From Phascolomyces articulosus (lineage: Eukaryota; Mucoromycota; Mucoromycetes; Mucorales; Lichtheimiaceae): a stretch of DNA of 64,000 nucleotides. This document shows, piece after piece, positions 1 through 16,199 of this stretch (position 1 is the stretch's first letter; the number at the start of each line of letters is the position of its first letter). The DNA lies in the NCBI GenBank assembly GCA_025677815.1, contig JAIXMP010000015.1, positions 558,001 to 622,000 on the forward strand, written 5' to 3'. A model generated the notes under the pieces. It was given only the letters and a program-made list of their open reading frames with translations. It had not been told where the DNA came from and made no database searches. The position numbers were made by a program, and so were the translations under genes.

Positions 1-3000
1 TAGCCATGATAGAAACAAAATATATTTTATTTTATCATTCGATAATATATATATATATATATAAACATGATAAAGATGATGGAACTATTGTGTTATGTAT
101 CTCGGAGGGAACTATAAAGAACTTTAAAAAATGATGAGATGATTGAAAAAAAAAAAGGTCGTCGAGTTCCCGTTCTCTCTTTTTATAATATTATTTGCTC
201 AGGGGACATGGTTTGTATATACGATATTAGTTTATTATTATAACTAGAAACCCAAAGTTATAAGAAAGGGAATAGATAGATGAATGGATGAATGGTGGGG
301 GGAGAGGAGAGAAAGAAGTTATTTGTGGGCTGATAACAAAAGGTTTCATCCATCGTTCATCGCTTTTTTTTTTTTTTTTTTTTTTTTTGTATAGATGAAC
401 TTATTGGCCTAGATAGCAATAACTATCTATAGAATCATTTATTTCTTTTTATTAAGCGAAAAAAAAAACATATTTTCATGTATCAAATCCGTTTAAGCTT
501 CTTTCTATTTATACATATGCAAAAGAAGAAGAAGAAGAAGAGGAAGTTGTTATTCACTAAACCCATTTCTCGAGAAAATAAAAAAAAAATTGGGCAATCG
601 ATTATTGGTCGTACACAAAAAACAAGTTTTTTTTGGGCTGTTGTTCATTTTTATTCATGTACAACAGAACACATCTGGTTTTTTTTATAAGTGCACTGGG
701 CAACCTATTATTTTATGGATGAGAGAACTTTCAAAGAGAAAATAATATAAGATTCTGTAACGTACTAACCCAAAAAGTGACATTAACATCATGTTTGTAA
801 TATATTATTCTGTTTCAATAAGTGCAGTTATTATTATTATTATATTTGAATAATAATTTCTATAGTATTCATATATATATATATATATATTTGGGGACTT
901 GTCTAGACTATGTGAACATAAAAAAAAAAAGATCCCCTTATCAATAATAAAGTATTATATATATATATATAAATAGCTATTTTGAGGTTTTTTTTTGTTT
1001 ATATATATATATGATCATAGTACTACTACTTATTGCTAATCAAAAAATAGATTTGTAATAGATGGACTTTATTTTGACATCCGATACATACTCACTTCCA
1101 AATAAAAAATATAAAGTTGTTTATTACGATAAGCTTATTATTGTTATTGTTGTCATCCATCAAAACAAAAACATTGAAAAAAAAACGTGGACAAGGTCAT
1201 CATGTAGTACTTGTCAAAAAAAGTTTATTTAAAAAAAAGAAAAATATGTGAGGATAGAAAGGGTTCCCGTCAGCTTAGCGAAAATGATACGAGGTGCTAT
1301 TTTTCTCCACATAACATCACACCTCGGAAATGTCTTCCGTTCACTTTCCGAGACATTTTCATCACAATTGGGTAAAGAAGCAAAAAAAAAAAAAAAAATG
1401 TGTAACAACACATCTTTGGAATTTTTTTTAGGGTATGATGAAATGTCAATATGTCACCTGTCATTTTTTGAAGAAGGTCAAGGAAGTTATTTTTTTTTCC
1501 TTCGTTTGAACAATAACAATGGAGACATGACGAGAATTCAATTGTTTCTTTTTTTCATTACAAACATGGCATGATTGAAATTGATTCATTAGCAAAAAGA
1601 CATTATGAAGGAGTAAAAAAAAACCCATGACTTTATAATTGTTAAGATAAGTATTGCATAATAGTAAGTTGGAAAAGGAAATGCACTCACTTGCATAACT
1701 ACTTCATAATGATAATATTTCTATTTTTCACCATATAATCGTGTTTATTAAAATAGTATATCTTCCTTGTCCAATACCATCATCTCCTATTTCTCCGTCA
1801 TCCAACAATAGAATATCTTGTTGCGAATTCGATTGATTTAATTCATTTAAGTATATAGGACGAATGATTTGAAAAAAGACTCCATCGACATTGTAGTATT
1901 TTTCTCTTTTCAAAGTGTATGATCATAGTTTCATAACAATTTATTATTATTATTATTATTATCATTTTGGTCGAGATACAAAGAACACAATAGTGATTGA
2001 TATTAGGTTGTGATTTTTTAGATAACCTAGATTTCAATACACCATAGTAATATGCTTCCAATTTCGTAAGTATCCTACACTCCCTCTCTTTTCCTTAATG
2101 TGTCCTGTTTTAAATACATCATTCCCCTACGCTGTAATTAGAACTGACAAAAAAAAATGATAATTATTTTTTTTTCCTCCCTTCCTTCCTTCATTTTTCA
2201 TCCACCATTATTTCTCTTTTTACAGGTATTCTCTTAATTCTCTCTGATAATTCTTCCAGAAACTGGTATACATCATTATAACCAATTCATTATCTATTAA
2301 ACGCCTCTCGTCATGATTGTAACATTGATATATATGTTATTTTCACACGTTTGTCATTCTACTTTTCTTAGGAAATCACTCTATTAATCCATTAACATAG
2401 TAAAATATAATAAGAATGGTGAGGTAGCTATCAAATTAATGTCATTGTACGTATACAAAAACAAAGCAACACTTAGTACTTCCGAGTTGCCGCTTAAAAA
2501 AATATACAAAGACTCTCTATTACCTTCTGTTGCCATTTGTCAGGACCCCGAATAGGTTGGTACTACATGGTTTTTGAAATATACATCCTAACTTTAGAAC
2601 TATAACCTGCTATTTGTACAAACTGTACAGTCTTTAATGATAGGCTTTTTGGCAAGTGATTTTATTGCTTCGTTAGACATATATTGAGTAGAAAAAAAAT
2701 TAAATGATTCAATTTTTAGCCAAAACGGGGTCATCAAATCCCCTTTATATACTTCTCTTATTGGAGCATCCATTGAGGGTGAATGATTACATTGCTTTTG
2801 ATGATACCCTCCAACAAAACTACTGTATCAGTAGTTAACGAACAAGACATAAATCAAATATCCATGACAAATGATGAGTGTTCGACAAATCCATGTTACT
2901 ATGGTTATAAAAAAAAGCCAATACTGCACCCACATGTCAAATCCAATAATGAATAACTTTTTCAATTCTTGAAAAAACTTGTAATAATTCGGATAGAATC

Positions 3001-4404
3001 CATCACTTGAACATCCAAGATTGGTATTATTCTTTCAGATACCCAACAGAATATACTACCAAAACAAAAACGTAATAATGCTTCAAATTTTTCCTAATAA
3101 GTGAACTGTACGTTGATTATATAGATGGGGCTGTAATAGTCAATTTTTTCAATATAGACCCATGCGTAAAAGTTGATTATTGTATATTTCGGCCGCACAT
3201 AAGTCGAGTCTTAATATTCATCGTCTGATGAGTTCAATGAAATATGTATGGTAGATAGAAGGATCTTTGAAATGATTATTCATAATTGGTATAATAAATG
3301 AGTATTCATTGTTGATATCTCAAATTCAAAAAAAAAAAGGTACTACCTAATCCCTCTTCTGTCAGTGTTACTGTTGCTTGCGTTATGTACAGCAAATTCC
3401 TGGGGAAAAAATCAGTATAACAACTGATTCCTAAGAATCGAAAATAGATGTTTCATAAAGAATTTTTAATATATTGTTGTCGTCAAACCAGTTGAACATG
3501 TAATAATTTCAACAAAGGACAAGAGAAGATCAATAACTGCTTCAAAGATTTTGGTGTGATTTGGATCGTACAGACAAGCCATTCGAGAGGTGAGGAAGGT
3601 AGAAGATCAAATATGTCGTCAATGTCAATCCAATGCATTTGTAGTTCGATTCACCTTGAGTTGTAAAAAACATATAGACAATAACTTTGAAAATTTAATT
3701 ACGCTGGCAGTATCATCAAAATTCAATGGTCATAAATTTCAAGGTTTGAAAAATAGTTCCTACATGATGGTAATTCGATGAATCGTCATGAGATCTAATA
3801 CTATTATTATTACTCGGCGGTCATCATTTTATCTTCTACAAGTAATCATGTTCTTGAACAATGATGAAAGAAAAAAAAAGGTATAGGATATATATCCCAA
3901 TATCTTATAAAAGATAACAATTTTACTTTTCTATTGTGATGATCTATCAAAGAACAAACGATCTTTTGTCTCTATGTGGTTAACACTTGTATCATCCATC
4001 ATCAGAACAATGAAATTGAAAAGTGACACTGATGCATTTTATGAACATACTTATATAACCTCATCACTTTCTTTTATGTATGATGAATTTAAAAATTAAG
4101 CAGTAAGAAACATGATTCATCCTTTGATGAAATATTGTCTCCTAATCTTATCTCTCCTTTTGATTTATATCATGAAAAAAAAGTATTCACTTTGAATCTA
4201 ACCATAAAAAAAAATACCATTCCACCCCCTTTTTTTTATTATTTTATTTCATCCAATGAAAAGTTGTTTCAATTCAATTGGTCCTCCGATATATAATAAT
4301 AAAAAGGTGAAAATATTTTTTTCTTTGGAAAAACATTACTTTTTTTTTTTTTCCTACCACATATACACACACACTCTCTCTCTCTTTCTCTTTATAAAAA
4401 AAAA
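1..4404. other. AT-rich region without a supportable gene
   Basis: Reading both strands I find only short open frames made of A/T runs and no family motif. The stretch has many (TA)n tracts (around 45-62, 870-890, 960-970), long A or T homopolymers (about 366-388) and (ATT)n near 1945. Around 3400-3600 the minus strand shows a few dozen codons that look vaguely protein-like but without start, splice frame or recognisable motif. The last 150 bases before 4405, with a CT-rich and A-rich leader, are probably promoter and 5' UTR of the downstream helicase gene. Confidence 0.5.
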
Positions 4405-7310
<2,906 letters not shown>

Positions 7311-7872
7311 AAAAAAAAAACCTATGCCACACTTTAAAACCTTATCTACTCCATCTCACTCGCACACAGCCACATCTTTTTTTCCCTTTCAAAAAAAAAT
7401 TATACACATCCCTATACAAACTCACGTACCATCCACATACATTATATATTATACACAATTGAATTCCTTTTAACAACATACATCATTACAGCATTATCTT
7501 ATTGTTTTCTCCTCTTGCATTTTGCTTACCAAAAAAAAAACCTCTTTATAATATATATATACACTATTTGCTCTCTAAAAAAATATTATTATCCAATAAA
7601 ATGTGCTTTATATATATATATATTTATTGACATGTACAAACAAATGGAAAAGAAGGGGGGATAACTTTATATATATATATATAAATACTTGTGAAAAGAA
7701 ATAGGATATTAAAAAAGGATGTTAATTAAGAAGTAAATGAAAATATGCAAAATAAAAAATAATAGTAATTAAGATGAGGTTTGGATATATATATATATAT
7801 ATATATATACTATCTATATGGATGGAGAAAAATAAAATGTATATAGAAAAAAAAAGGAGGAGGTAGGTATAT
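7311..7872. other. Convergent 3' intergenic region with (TA)n tracts
   Basis: This lies between the helicase stop and the stop of the next, oppositely oriented gene, so it should hold both 3' UTRs. AATAAA-like signals occur near 7595 and 7833. There are (TA)n tracts at about 7608-7625, 7668-7683 and 7784-7810. No gene is seen. Confidence 0.5.
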
Positions 7873-8262
7873 TTAATGGATCATTAAAGAACTGACTTTA
7901 CTAACAGCCAAGACTTGATGACCTATAGGTGCAGGACTACGACGACAAGCATTAGGTACACCTGAAAGATCTAAAGGTGTAATAAAAGGTCTTTTTGTTG
8001 TAGAAGATGGTTTCATCATGAAAGGATTTCTCTTATTTGTTGGTTGTGGTCGTTTTTTATTAGTTCGTTGTTGTGGGTGATGTTGCATGGGAGTTGTAGT
8101 AGTAGCAGTAGTAGCAATCATAGGAGGAGTTGCCATGGTGGTAGATGAAGATGACAGTTTTTGAGAATGATGAATAGATAGAGATCCTCGATCGTAATCG
8201 ACATGACTATAAGTTGGAACAATAGTTTCCAAGTCGTCTGTACTGAATCGCACTGTTTTCAT
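7873..8262 (-). CDS. Small Ser/Thr/Pro-rich protein with a KxVxF (PP1-docking type) motif
   Basis: A single-exon frame of 129 codons beginning MKTVRF. I do not recognise a named family. The N-terminus KTVRFSTDDLETIV followed by TYSHVDYDRGS resembles a short motif (VRFS...TYS...YDR) that recurs, from memory, at the N-termini of small fungal proteins. KTVRF fits the [RK]xVxF docking consensus for protein phosphatase 1. The middle is low-complexity Thr/Met/His/Gln and basic. The C-terminus PFITPLDLSGVPNACRRSP is more complex and probably conserved. There is no signal peptide or membrane segment. The frame is long for such AT-rich DNA and codon use is like that of neighbouring genes, so I think it is real. 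A role as phosphatase adaptor is only a guess. Confidence 0.65.
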   Translation of the reverse strand: MKTVRFSTDDLETIVPTYSHVDYDRGSLSIHHSQKLSSSSTTMATPPMIATTATTTTPMQHHPQQRTNKKRPQPTNKRNPFMMKPSSTTKRPFITPLDLSGVPNACRRSPAPIGHQVLAVSKVSSLMIH

Positions 8263-9650
8263 TGTTTTGTATAAAATAATAGTTGATAAGTAGTAAGGTT
8301 TTCTGATTTGAAGTATAAATAGATAGAAAAAAAAAGAATATGAAAAAAAAAAATAGATTTGCTCTTTTTATATTTATTTGAAGATTTTCTATTTTTAATG
8401 CTTGTTGATGGTAGATGCTATTTTTAGATAATAATTCATCTCAACGCCACGACAAAAAAAAAACGAATTTTGGGGCTTTTCTTGGATTTGTGGAAAAAAA
8501 TGCGCCACGGGTTTTTTTTTGCATATCTATATGCAAGGTTTTCTTTCTTTTTCTAATTACGTTGGATATAAATGCAGTATTATAAAAAAAATGTATACAA
8601 AATGTGAAAATTGAAATCCCCTGCTTTTTTGAAAGGATCCAATAAAGACAATACATAATGTAAAAAAAATCGTTCTCTTTGAAGGGGAATACGCCAACAC
8701 TCAACTGAAAAATATAGGTTAGCACTGTAATTCCAAATTAATTGTAGTTGGAAAAAAAAAAAAACCAATAATAAAAAAGCGTCATCTCAATTTGGTACTC
8801 ACGATTTAAGTTGTGGGTTTTGTTCTTCTAGTATAAATTTTTTTTTTTGATTTTGATACACAGCCCAGTTTTTACTATTGCCAAGCCTTCCAAGTAGTTC
8901 TTAGTACTGAATAACTTTTTGGTATATACACATCATCTACCTGATGATAATGAACTACTATCTCTCCTTTCCTCTTTCCGCCCCTCAACATAATTTTAAC
9001 CGCGGCTAAAAAGAATAAAAGGAGAGAGAGAGAATCTTTATGTAATAAGAACTTTTTTATTTCCACTGAATGTTACGAATTTATGGTAACTATAAAAGAT
9101 AATAGTAAAAACCTCCTTAAAAAAATTGGATTGAAAAATTGAATATATTTTTAGTACGCAAGTCTTGGATCTTGACAACAGTCAATTAAGAGAAAATAGA
9201 TCGAGTCATGACTTTTGTATATATCTTGGCTTCTTCTTCTCCTGACTATGATAAGATGGAATAGGGGAGTCATCATATTATTATTAGGCTATCAACCTCA
9301 AATAAAAATATGGAATATTGATGCATGATGTAAGATCACATCATTCTTATTGACTCTTTGGAAAGAATTTATGCATCTATTAAGAAAAAAAAAGTCAGCA
9401 ATATCTTACCCACTACTTACTTTTGTCCTTTTATACCACAATTGATTAACTCTATCATACTTTGAACTACGCATTTTTTTTTTTGCCAAGAACAACTTTA
9501 TCATGATTTAAACCATTATTAGTACTACTCAGCAAAAAAAAAACAAAGATCACTATTTATTTTTAAAAAAAAAATAACACATAATAGAATATTGTTGGAT
9601 CCAGCTGATAACTCTAAAAGAGTTATTTTTATAATAATACTAAAAAAAAA
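8263..9650. other. Intergenic region, no gene seen
   Basis: AT-rich spacer between two minus-strand genes. It holds the presumed promoter of the small KxVxF protein on its left side and the 3' end of the dehydrogenase on its right. Only homopolymer-driven short frames occur, for example the T-rich ones around 8441-8768. No RNA gene or repeat copy was noticed. Confidence 0.5.
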
Positions 9651-9767
9651 CTATTGAGATTTTTCATATCTTTCAAGGGCTTCCTTCAACATGTCCTTGT
9701 AATATTGAACATTATCAGGATGAGCCGCTTTCAATTCTTCAAGATATTCTGGTGTAGTGAATCCCTC

Positions 9768-9799
<32 letters not shown>

Positions 9800-11311
9800 T
9801 GTGAGTAGATTATTCAATTCTCACTTCAAAAGCAGTACATTTAGTTAAAAAAACTTACCGGGAAATGTTGGACGAGGTTGTGCCTCAATTTTACCATGAG
9901 GTAAAGCCATCAATGTTTCACCTATAATAAATAAAAAAAGGTATGTTGATGAAGAAGAAGATTAAGGGATGTGATCTATTATATTAATAATAATACGTAA
10001 TAATAAAATAAAAAATTTACCATTGAGAGATTCATCATCAATAAATTTCATTACCACTTGAACAACCGTTTCTTCTGTTGTGGTAGGCATTTTTACACCA
10101 TTTTTAAAAAATGGACTCACACGTTTATCATCCATGGAATTAGGTACAAATCCTGTTGTGCTCACAAGTGTAGGGCATACTAAATAAAACATTATTATTA
10201 TTATTATTGTCAACTGTTGTGGTTAATTATTCCTATCGATTCCCGTCATCTTTCCTCTCCTTTTTTTTATCCCTCTTCATTCTTTCCATCATTTACCTGC
10301 ATTGACGCGAATATTGGCAATTTCAGGAAGGATATCAAATCCTCTTGTCCAACCAACCACAGCATGTTTTGAAGCACTGTATGCACTCGATTGCCTATTT
10401 TTTTTAAAAAAAATCAATGGATCAACAATTCATTCGTAAATGGACCTATTATGTTATAATAACTTACATGCTAGATGAAAAACCAGCAATCGAGGATGTA
10501 TTGATAATAACACCACCACCTCTCTTTGCCAAATGCAAAATGGCCACCTTGGTGCCTTATATATATATATATTAGATTTGACGTATAAATGAATGGTTGT
10601 AATCACCGTTCTTCTTTTTATGATAAGTTAAAAATGACACAATAGGTTTTACCTTTTACAACGCCCATTACGTTGATATCAAAGACTGATTCGTCCACTT
10701 CATCTAGTGTATTTATTTTAAATGAGATAGAAAGAAGGCTTTATTATTAGGATTTATCATCAGAATTTATTTCTTTTGACGACGTAGTTACCATCCAATT
10801 CAGTAAATGCAGAATCCCATCCCTTTCCGGTACCAGCGTTCAGGAATGCAATCTAAATTATTATGCGTATTATTAGTCAATATATATATATATATATACT
10901 CTCTATTGTTTCATGAATCAAAAAAAGGGGGGGATATCTTTACATCAACACCACCAAATTCTTTCTCGGCTAATTGAAACAAAGCAATGTTGTCCTTGTA
11001 ATGAATTACATTACAGAATTGGAAAACAGCCACCTTAGTACCCGCTCTATATTATTATAATAAATAGTTAATCAATATGGACAGGAAAATTTAGTATTGC
11101 TATTATTATCGTTCATGATAAATTACTAGTAAATAGCTTACTTTTTATTAAGTTCTTCAACCACTTGATCACCATTCTTTTGTGAAATATCACCCAATAC
11201 AACTTTGGCACCACGAGCCACCAAAGTAGTAGCTGTTGCTTTTCCAAAACCACTTGCACCACCTGTAATCACGGCTACTTTACCAGCCAAATCTTTTTGT
11301 TGTTGGGTCAT
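9651..11311 (-). CDS. NAD(P)-dependent short-chain dehydrogenase/reductase (15-PGDH-like SDR)
   Basis: Cytosolic oxidoreductase of the classical SDR superfamily; the substrate is unknown. Nine exons on the minus strand: 11311-11142, 11046-10944, 10852-10792, 10703-10653, 10555-10468, 10394-10297, 10179-10021, 9921-9859 and 9766-9651. Together they total 909 nt, 302 aa plus stop. Cofactor-binding TGGASGFG lies at residues 16-23, the FLNAG motif in exon 3, and INTSSIAG with Ser150, Tyr163 and Lys167 (YSASK) form the catalytic triad with the usual 13-residue spacing. CPTLVST corresponds to the PG motif region. An upstream in-frame ATG exists at 11374, but the codons before MTQQQKDLAGK look like leader, so 11311 is preferred. 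The architecture is closest to the NAD+-dependent 15-hydroxyprostaglandin dehydrogenase type. This is an assignment by motif only. Confidence 0.92.
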
Positions 11312-14300
11312 TCTTGTGTAAGAGTTTTTGTTGTTTGTTGTTGTCAATATCAGGAAACGATAACAATAAATCAATTCAAAAAAAAAAGTCTAGCTTTTAT
11401 ATAGATTTACGATTGTTTAAATGATCACACGACGACAACAATGACAACAATAATACCCTTGATACTGTTTTTTTTCACATATATTAGGAACAACAAGCAG
11501 CTAAATAAGTATAAAAAGGTTTTATCCGAGGAAACACCAATCGTGGGGATGTGAAAAAAAAATTCAAATATTTTATCTCTATATACACAAAATGAAAAAG
11601 ATTGACAACAAAAGGAAGAGAAGGATGAGAATGTAGTTGTAGTTGATGGTTTTTTTTTTTTTTTGATTTATCGGGCCGGTTCGATACAATAGTCGGACCA
11701 TTTAAGATTCATCTTCTCGTTGGCATGAATTCCATTATATGTACTACACTCCAATCAACCATGGTAAATAAAAAGAAGACCCGGATCGTCATTTCTTTTT
11801 AGTCGTCGTACAAAAAAAAACGATCCAAATTTTGGATTTTTCATTTATTTGTTTGGATTACTTAATTTTTGCATAAAAAACTCACAGGCTTATTAAATGT
11901 CTGTTTGAATGAATGATAATAATAATTCATATATTATTTAGAAATAAAAAAAGTTATTGTTATAAGATGGCACCTCCTTGGATATATATATATATATATA
12001 TATATTATACGTAGTATACTTTAGGGATTAACAACAACATTAACATAATAAAACATAATAGTACGCTTGCTCTATAGCTCATTGTATAAGAAAAAGACAT
12101 GAATATTCTCACGAAAAAATGAAACCAGGACCATGGAACTTTATTAAAAAAAACCGTATATCATATAATAATAGTAATGCATACCGCAAAAATGCAGGAA
12201 TATAATATGCAAGTAGCACGTACCAAGTATAATAAATGCGTTTTGCTATAAGCAAATGATGCAACCCAACAAATAGAGGAATAGTATTATTACTATTTGA
12301 AAACAGGATATAATAAGAATCTATATACCTCTTTCATCCATTTTATTTATTTTATCATAAATTGAAAACATTATTCTTTTTCATTGTTCAAAAATTCAGT
12401 TTGTTTAAATAGTAACAACAACAGTAGTGCTGGCGACTGACGAGCAGTACTATATAAAAAAAACATATACATCATCAAAACCTTTTTTTTCCTGTACGCT
12501 TCGTATAATTATTTATATCCAATCTGATAATACTATTATTATCTTTCTTTTCACTACGTATGGGAAAATTTCACTTATTAAATATGTATGAACCTATCTT
12601 GTTAAAACTTATTTTGTACTTAGTGTTTAGTAAGAAGTAGTTTCTCAATCTTAAATAAGTAGTGACAAGTTTTCATAGGCGTTAATAACATGCTTTTATG
12701 TTATATGATATGTTGCACCTATTATATTACATTATGTACTATCACCATATCGCATGGCATAGAATACATCATCATTTTATTGTGATGTTGTGAATACCAC
12801 TTTATTATATAATACCGACCATGTAGATTACATACCATCCTGACCTATTTTTCCCTTACCAACTCTTATACAAAAAACAAAGAAAGAAGTGAAAGAAATA
12901 TATAGCACAACTATCATGATCATGATTTTCAAGAAGTATACGATGACTAATTTTCATAAATAGGAAAATCAGTTCAAATAGGTTTTATTTTTTCAAATTT
13001 ATAGAATACCGAATTTTCAACAAGTAATAATAAGCTTATAAATGAAATCCTTCAATCATCGAACAAGTTTCGATATTCTTTAACGAGTTTCTTTCTCATG
13101 GTATTTGAAGAAGCCCGTTGTTATACATTCAGTAACTCACATATATTATATTCAAACATGATAACGCTAGATAACGATAAATTAAAAAGATATATATTTT
13201 ATAAAAAAGAAAACATCGTACTGCTCACTGTAGTAATATTATTGGTGAAAACGGTACTAATTATTTTAAAATGGGAGGTATTTCATTTGGTTGTATTATT
13301 TTCACCGGTCGAATAAATTGAATAAAACTTTTTTTTTCCATAATCATCGACCACCAAAAAAAGTAAAATTGGTGTTGTAAAAGGACACGACGGTAGCAAA
13401 TATAACAAGCTTGTTTGTTTTAATCCTTGATGTCAATAGACCTCCTTTCTCCGCATCTTTTTTTATATTTTTATTTAATATTCTCATGACCCACATTTCA
13501 TCCAATCCAAAATGCAAAGCATATTATTATTTAATTCGATGCGCACGTTGGGACGCCTTATTGGAGAACAAAAAATAAAAATAGTTCTTTAGTAAAGGTA
13601 ATCAATATTATTAAAAGTAACAGACGAGTAAACACAAGTGCAGTTGTATTTTTATTATCTTCTTGGCTATACGAATATAAAAATAAAAATTTTATCATAT
13701 CTGCAAATTTGAGTGTGCTAGTGCTTTTCTAACTAATTACCAAAGGTTAAATAAAATACTGGTGCTTCTTTTTTTTTTTCGAAATATTTAGATCTAAATA
13801 GAGTGAAGCGTGTTTTTTTTCTCTTGTATGAATGAAAGAAAATGGACAAGAAATGTCATTATTTTCAATATTTAATTTAGGTGCTACTGGTTTATCACTA
13901 CTACATAAAAAGCAGATAAATAATTTATTACATTTGTGAATTATTCCAAAAAAAAAAAAACCGCTCGCAAACATATAACATATAAGAACGTGTAAATGCA
14001 TCATATACAAAATGAACAACCTTTGTTAAAATATAATGTCATCTTTTCCTCCCCTAATATATACTGTTTCATTCATTTGCATACAATGATTCAATGCTTT
14101 TCATAACTTATTATAATAACCATCTAATTTGTTAATGTAATAAGGGATCATAGGAAATACTACTTTTATGTAGTAATAGATTTTTAATTCTATTTGTCGG
14201 TATGTACTATAAGTAATAATAGCAGTAATTTTGTTGTTTCTTTTGCGTGCATTATACTAATTGTAATAATCAATACACCTTCGAAAAAAAATATTCAAAA

Positions 14301-15327
14301 AATATTCGAGATGCAAAAAAAGTTCAGAATATTTTTTTCTAAAGTGATATAGAAGACATTTATGGATGACTGTATAATATAAAGCAGTGTTACTACTCCT
14401 ACCAAGGAAAAATAATATCAACCATATACAAGGGAAATAACATGTATTATTTAAGCATTATTCCAGATAAGTTACCACCAAACAGAAATAATTATGAAGG
14501 AATAGAACCACAAACGTATATATGAAATAATAATAAGATAGATAATAATATAATATAATAAGTAATAGATAATAATATAATGTAAAATATTATACAGCTG
14601 TGGCTATGATCAAATATAGATAATAAAGTATATATAACGATCCAAAGCACACCATATGTGCAGTAATAAAATAATCTAGGTGTTGGTAATAAAAATAATC
14701 AATCACTGATTATAACAATAATGTTGTAGTATATTTTTAGTATTTATTAGATGTTATATTTGCTGTGCCACTATATAGTAGCCTTATATAACAAAGGCTA
14801 TGTTTCTGTAAAAATAAATCTTTAGCTTTTGACCTAGTAAATCACTGTTCTTGTCCTTTTATTATATTTGTTGATTGTTGTAAAGAAGTATTCGTTGTAC
14901 TCCCAGCTTCTTAGCATCGTGGCAGCAGACGACGCAAAAACAGAAATGACAGGACATGATGCTGTCATAATTATTTTTGGCAGATAATACCATAGCCAAT
15001 AGAAATAATATATTTAAAGAGAACGTGAAGATGATGTTTTATTGGTTAATGATGAGAGGATATTTATATGTTTTCTGACTATGATGGATAATAATAATAA
15101 TATGGATAGTTGTTAGTAATACTTTGCTTCTTAGCAATGATGTTAATAATAGTTATGATGTAATAATGTGCCAAGCAAGAAGTATTATATGGAAGAGTTA
15201 TTAAAGACAATTATTTTTAGAAATAAAATAATCGTACAAGAAGTATCCAAAAAGGAAAAAGGGTAACACAGATAAATTCTGCTATGGCAATACAAAAACA
15301 AAAATGTGCTATCAGAACACACAATGC
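11312..15327. other. 4-kb AT-rich intergenic region without a recognised gene
   Basis: I see no domain or convincing splice-joined frame on either strand. The longest frames (about 13098-13316 plus, 13747-14019 minus) are of extreme A/T composition and have no recognisable motif. Short (TA)n occurs near 11982-12004. The right half (14500-14700) is dominated by (ATA/TAA)n. The stretch separates the dehydrogenase promoter from the tRNA gene. Confidence 0.45.
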
Positions 15328-15408
15328 GACAACAGCAGGATTCGAACCTGCGCGGGCAGAGCCCATGAGATTTCGAGTCTCACGCCTTAACCGCTCGGCC
15401 ATGTTGTC
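15328..15408 (-). tRNA. tRNA-Ser (anticodon CGA)
   Basis: The reverse strand folds as an 81-nt class II tRNA. The 7-bp acceptor stem is GACAACA/TGTTGTC, the D-arm is GGCCGAGCGGTTAAGGC, and the anticodon stem TGAGA/TCTCA has loop CTCGAAA, giving anticodon CGA. There is a long variable arm (TGGGCTCTGCCCGC), and the T-arm is GCAGG-TTCGAAT-CCTGC. No intron is needed. The long variable arm and CGA anticodon identify a serine tRNA reading UCG. On the minus strand a T-rich run about 20-30 nt past the 3' end would serve as Pol III terminator. The decayed repeat island begins some 60 bp upstream of the tRNA 5' end. Confidence 0.95.
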
Positions 15409-15479
15409 CGGCTCTTTCTCTTCTTTTCCTAACTTTTTTACAAGGTTACACAAAGAACAATTCCCCATATTTTTTTAAA

Positions 15480-15806
15480 AAATTATAAAAATATTATAAA
15501 AAATAGTAAAAAGTATAACAAAATTATCAGGACAACCAGAAACGTCTAAAGAACCAGTAACAGTTGAAATCCTAGCTAAAAATAAATAATTACCATTTGC
15601 CATTTTAATATTTCTATCAATAAAAGAAATTAATTTAGAATTAATTTTCTTAGTATTATCTTAACCTAAATAATCCCTCTCTTCTAAACCACTTCTATAT
15701 ATAACAGTAATCCCTTCCTTGAAAAAGCCTAAAATATCTGCCTTATATTCAATATTGCTGCCTAAAATTACTGAAATAGGCAAGACATTAGCAACTATAA
15801 AAAATA
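15480..15806 (-). pseudogene. Decayed element ORF, minus strand (unidentified)
   Basis: About 105 codons read open on the minus strand with one internal TAA (in a context LG-stop-DN, a CAA-to-TAA type change). Recognisable pieces include LPISVILGSNIEYKADILG near the start and DVSGCPDNF near the end. The L-P-I-x-x-I-L-G string is reminiscent of the C-terminal part of retroviral-type aspartic proteases, but that is weak. The composition is very A/T-rich, and no start codon or flanking domain survives. It probably belongs to an old mobile element rather than to a host gene. Confidence 0.35.
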
Positions 15807-16199
15807 TAAAGGTATTAAAATAAAAATAATATAAGAATATATTAAGACTATTATAAAGATTTATTTAATAAAAAAAATAGTTATAATTAAACTATCTAAT
15901 AAAGTTAAGGTCCTTTTATACTTTTTAATGAAGTGCTTATTTCTTATTATTTATTTATTATTAGGTATGTATTTATATGAGTCTATAGAGATAAGGATTA
16001 ATATTTATTATTATTAATTTATGCCTTCTACTAAGAGGGCATTTATTTATTTCTTATTCTCTTATTATTAAACATTATACCTTATTTGGTATACTGTTCT
16101 GGTTCATACTATTTTATAATAATGGCGTTATTCTAGTTTATTTATTATTTATTCTTTTCTTCCTCATTTAAATTTAGATATACCTATTTAGTATATTCT

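Noticed and set aside
3222..3245. Hammerhead-like CTGATGAG...GAAA core
   Set aside because: Only seven bases lie between CTGATGA and GAAA and they cannot form stem II; no stems I or III flank it.
15217..15478. Open frames on both strands around 15.2-15.5 kb
   Set aside because: They cross the tRNA-Ser gene, whose complete cloverleaf explains the sequence.
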